Positions 32,019 through 32,026 of a stretch of DNA of 32,026 bases are shown piece by piece. This DNA comes from Actinomadura sp. 7K507. GTDB taxonomy: Bacteria; Actinomycetota; Actinomycetes; Streptosporangiales; Streptosporangiaceae. A model generated the notes under the pieces. It was not told the DNA's origin. It searched no databases and saw only the letters and a program-made list of their open reading frames with translations. The position numbers and the translations under genes are program-made. The stretch is taken from the NCBI RefSeq assembly GCF_004348425.1, contig NZ_SMKK01000094.1:1-32026 (forward strand), read 5' to 3'. Each line of letters starts with the position of its first letter. The first letter of the stretch is position 1.

Positions 32019-32026
32019 GACTGTAT

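Overview
The window is high-GC actinobacterial chromosome. The codon use, the frequent GTG starts, the ATGA-coupled gene pairs, the serine/threonine kinase joined to WD40 repeats, the large LuxR regulator with an ATPase domain and the NarL-type two-component systems fit Streptosporangiales (an Actinomadura- or Streptosporangium-like organism). That placement is inference; no marker gene fixes it.

Left part (1-8150). The 5' end of an M20 peptidase gene diverges from tRNA-Leu(GAG), which has a strong terminator. A decayed mobile region follows. It holds a large kinase/14-blade WD40 protein that looks intact, a frameshifted gene remnant after it, and pieces of a group II intron maturase, a large serine recombinase, a conjugation ATPase and an LAxTG-type surface protein. 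The end of the recombinase remnant lies over an 18/22 copy of the tRNA-Leu 3' end. Read on the same strand, the intact tRNA end would encode C-P-R-G-D-L-N-P-H-A, and the remnant reads C-P-R-G-D-H-N-Q-M-H. This is the best sign that the region grew by integration at this tRNA.

Middle (8160-18043). A short-chain dehydrogenase is coupled to a small membrane protein. Next come a truncated possible oxidoreductase and a frameshifted TetR gene, a 900-residue LuxR-type ATPase regulator, and an IS630 transposase damaged by a frameshift and an internal deletion. A complete envelope-type module follows: ABC permease plus ATPase, divergent from a histidine kinase/response regulator pair.

Right-centre (18172-25261). 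There is a fragment of an MgtA-type Mg2+ ATPase and a TerD gene with a BlaI/CopY-like operator. Around an apolipoprotein N-acyltransferase lie broken acyl-CoA metabolism genes: a CaiB-type CoA transferase, a dehydrogenase with a large internal deletion and a thiolase tail. An AraC regulator and an acyl-CoA synthetase, both intact, follow.

Right part (25364-32018). A second ABC transporter/two-component module repeats the layout of the first with a different permease class. Last is a TetR regulator divergent from an FAD monooxygenase, with a perfect palindrome between them.

No CRISPR array, rRNA or replication origin was seen. The main theme is repeated insertion and decay between intact regulatory modules.
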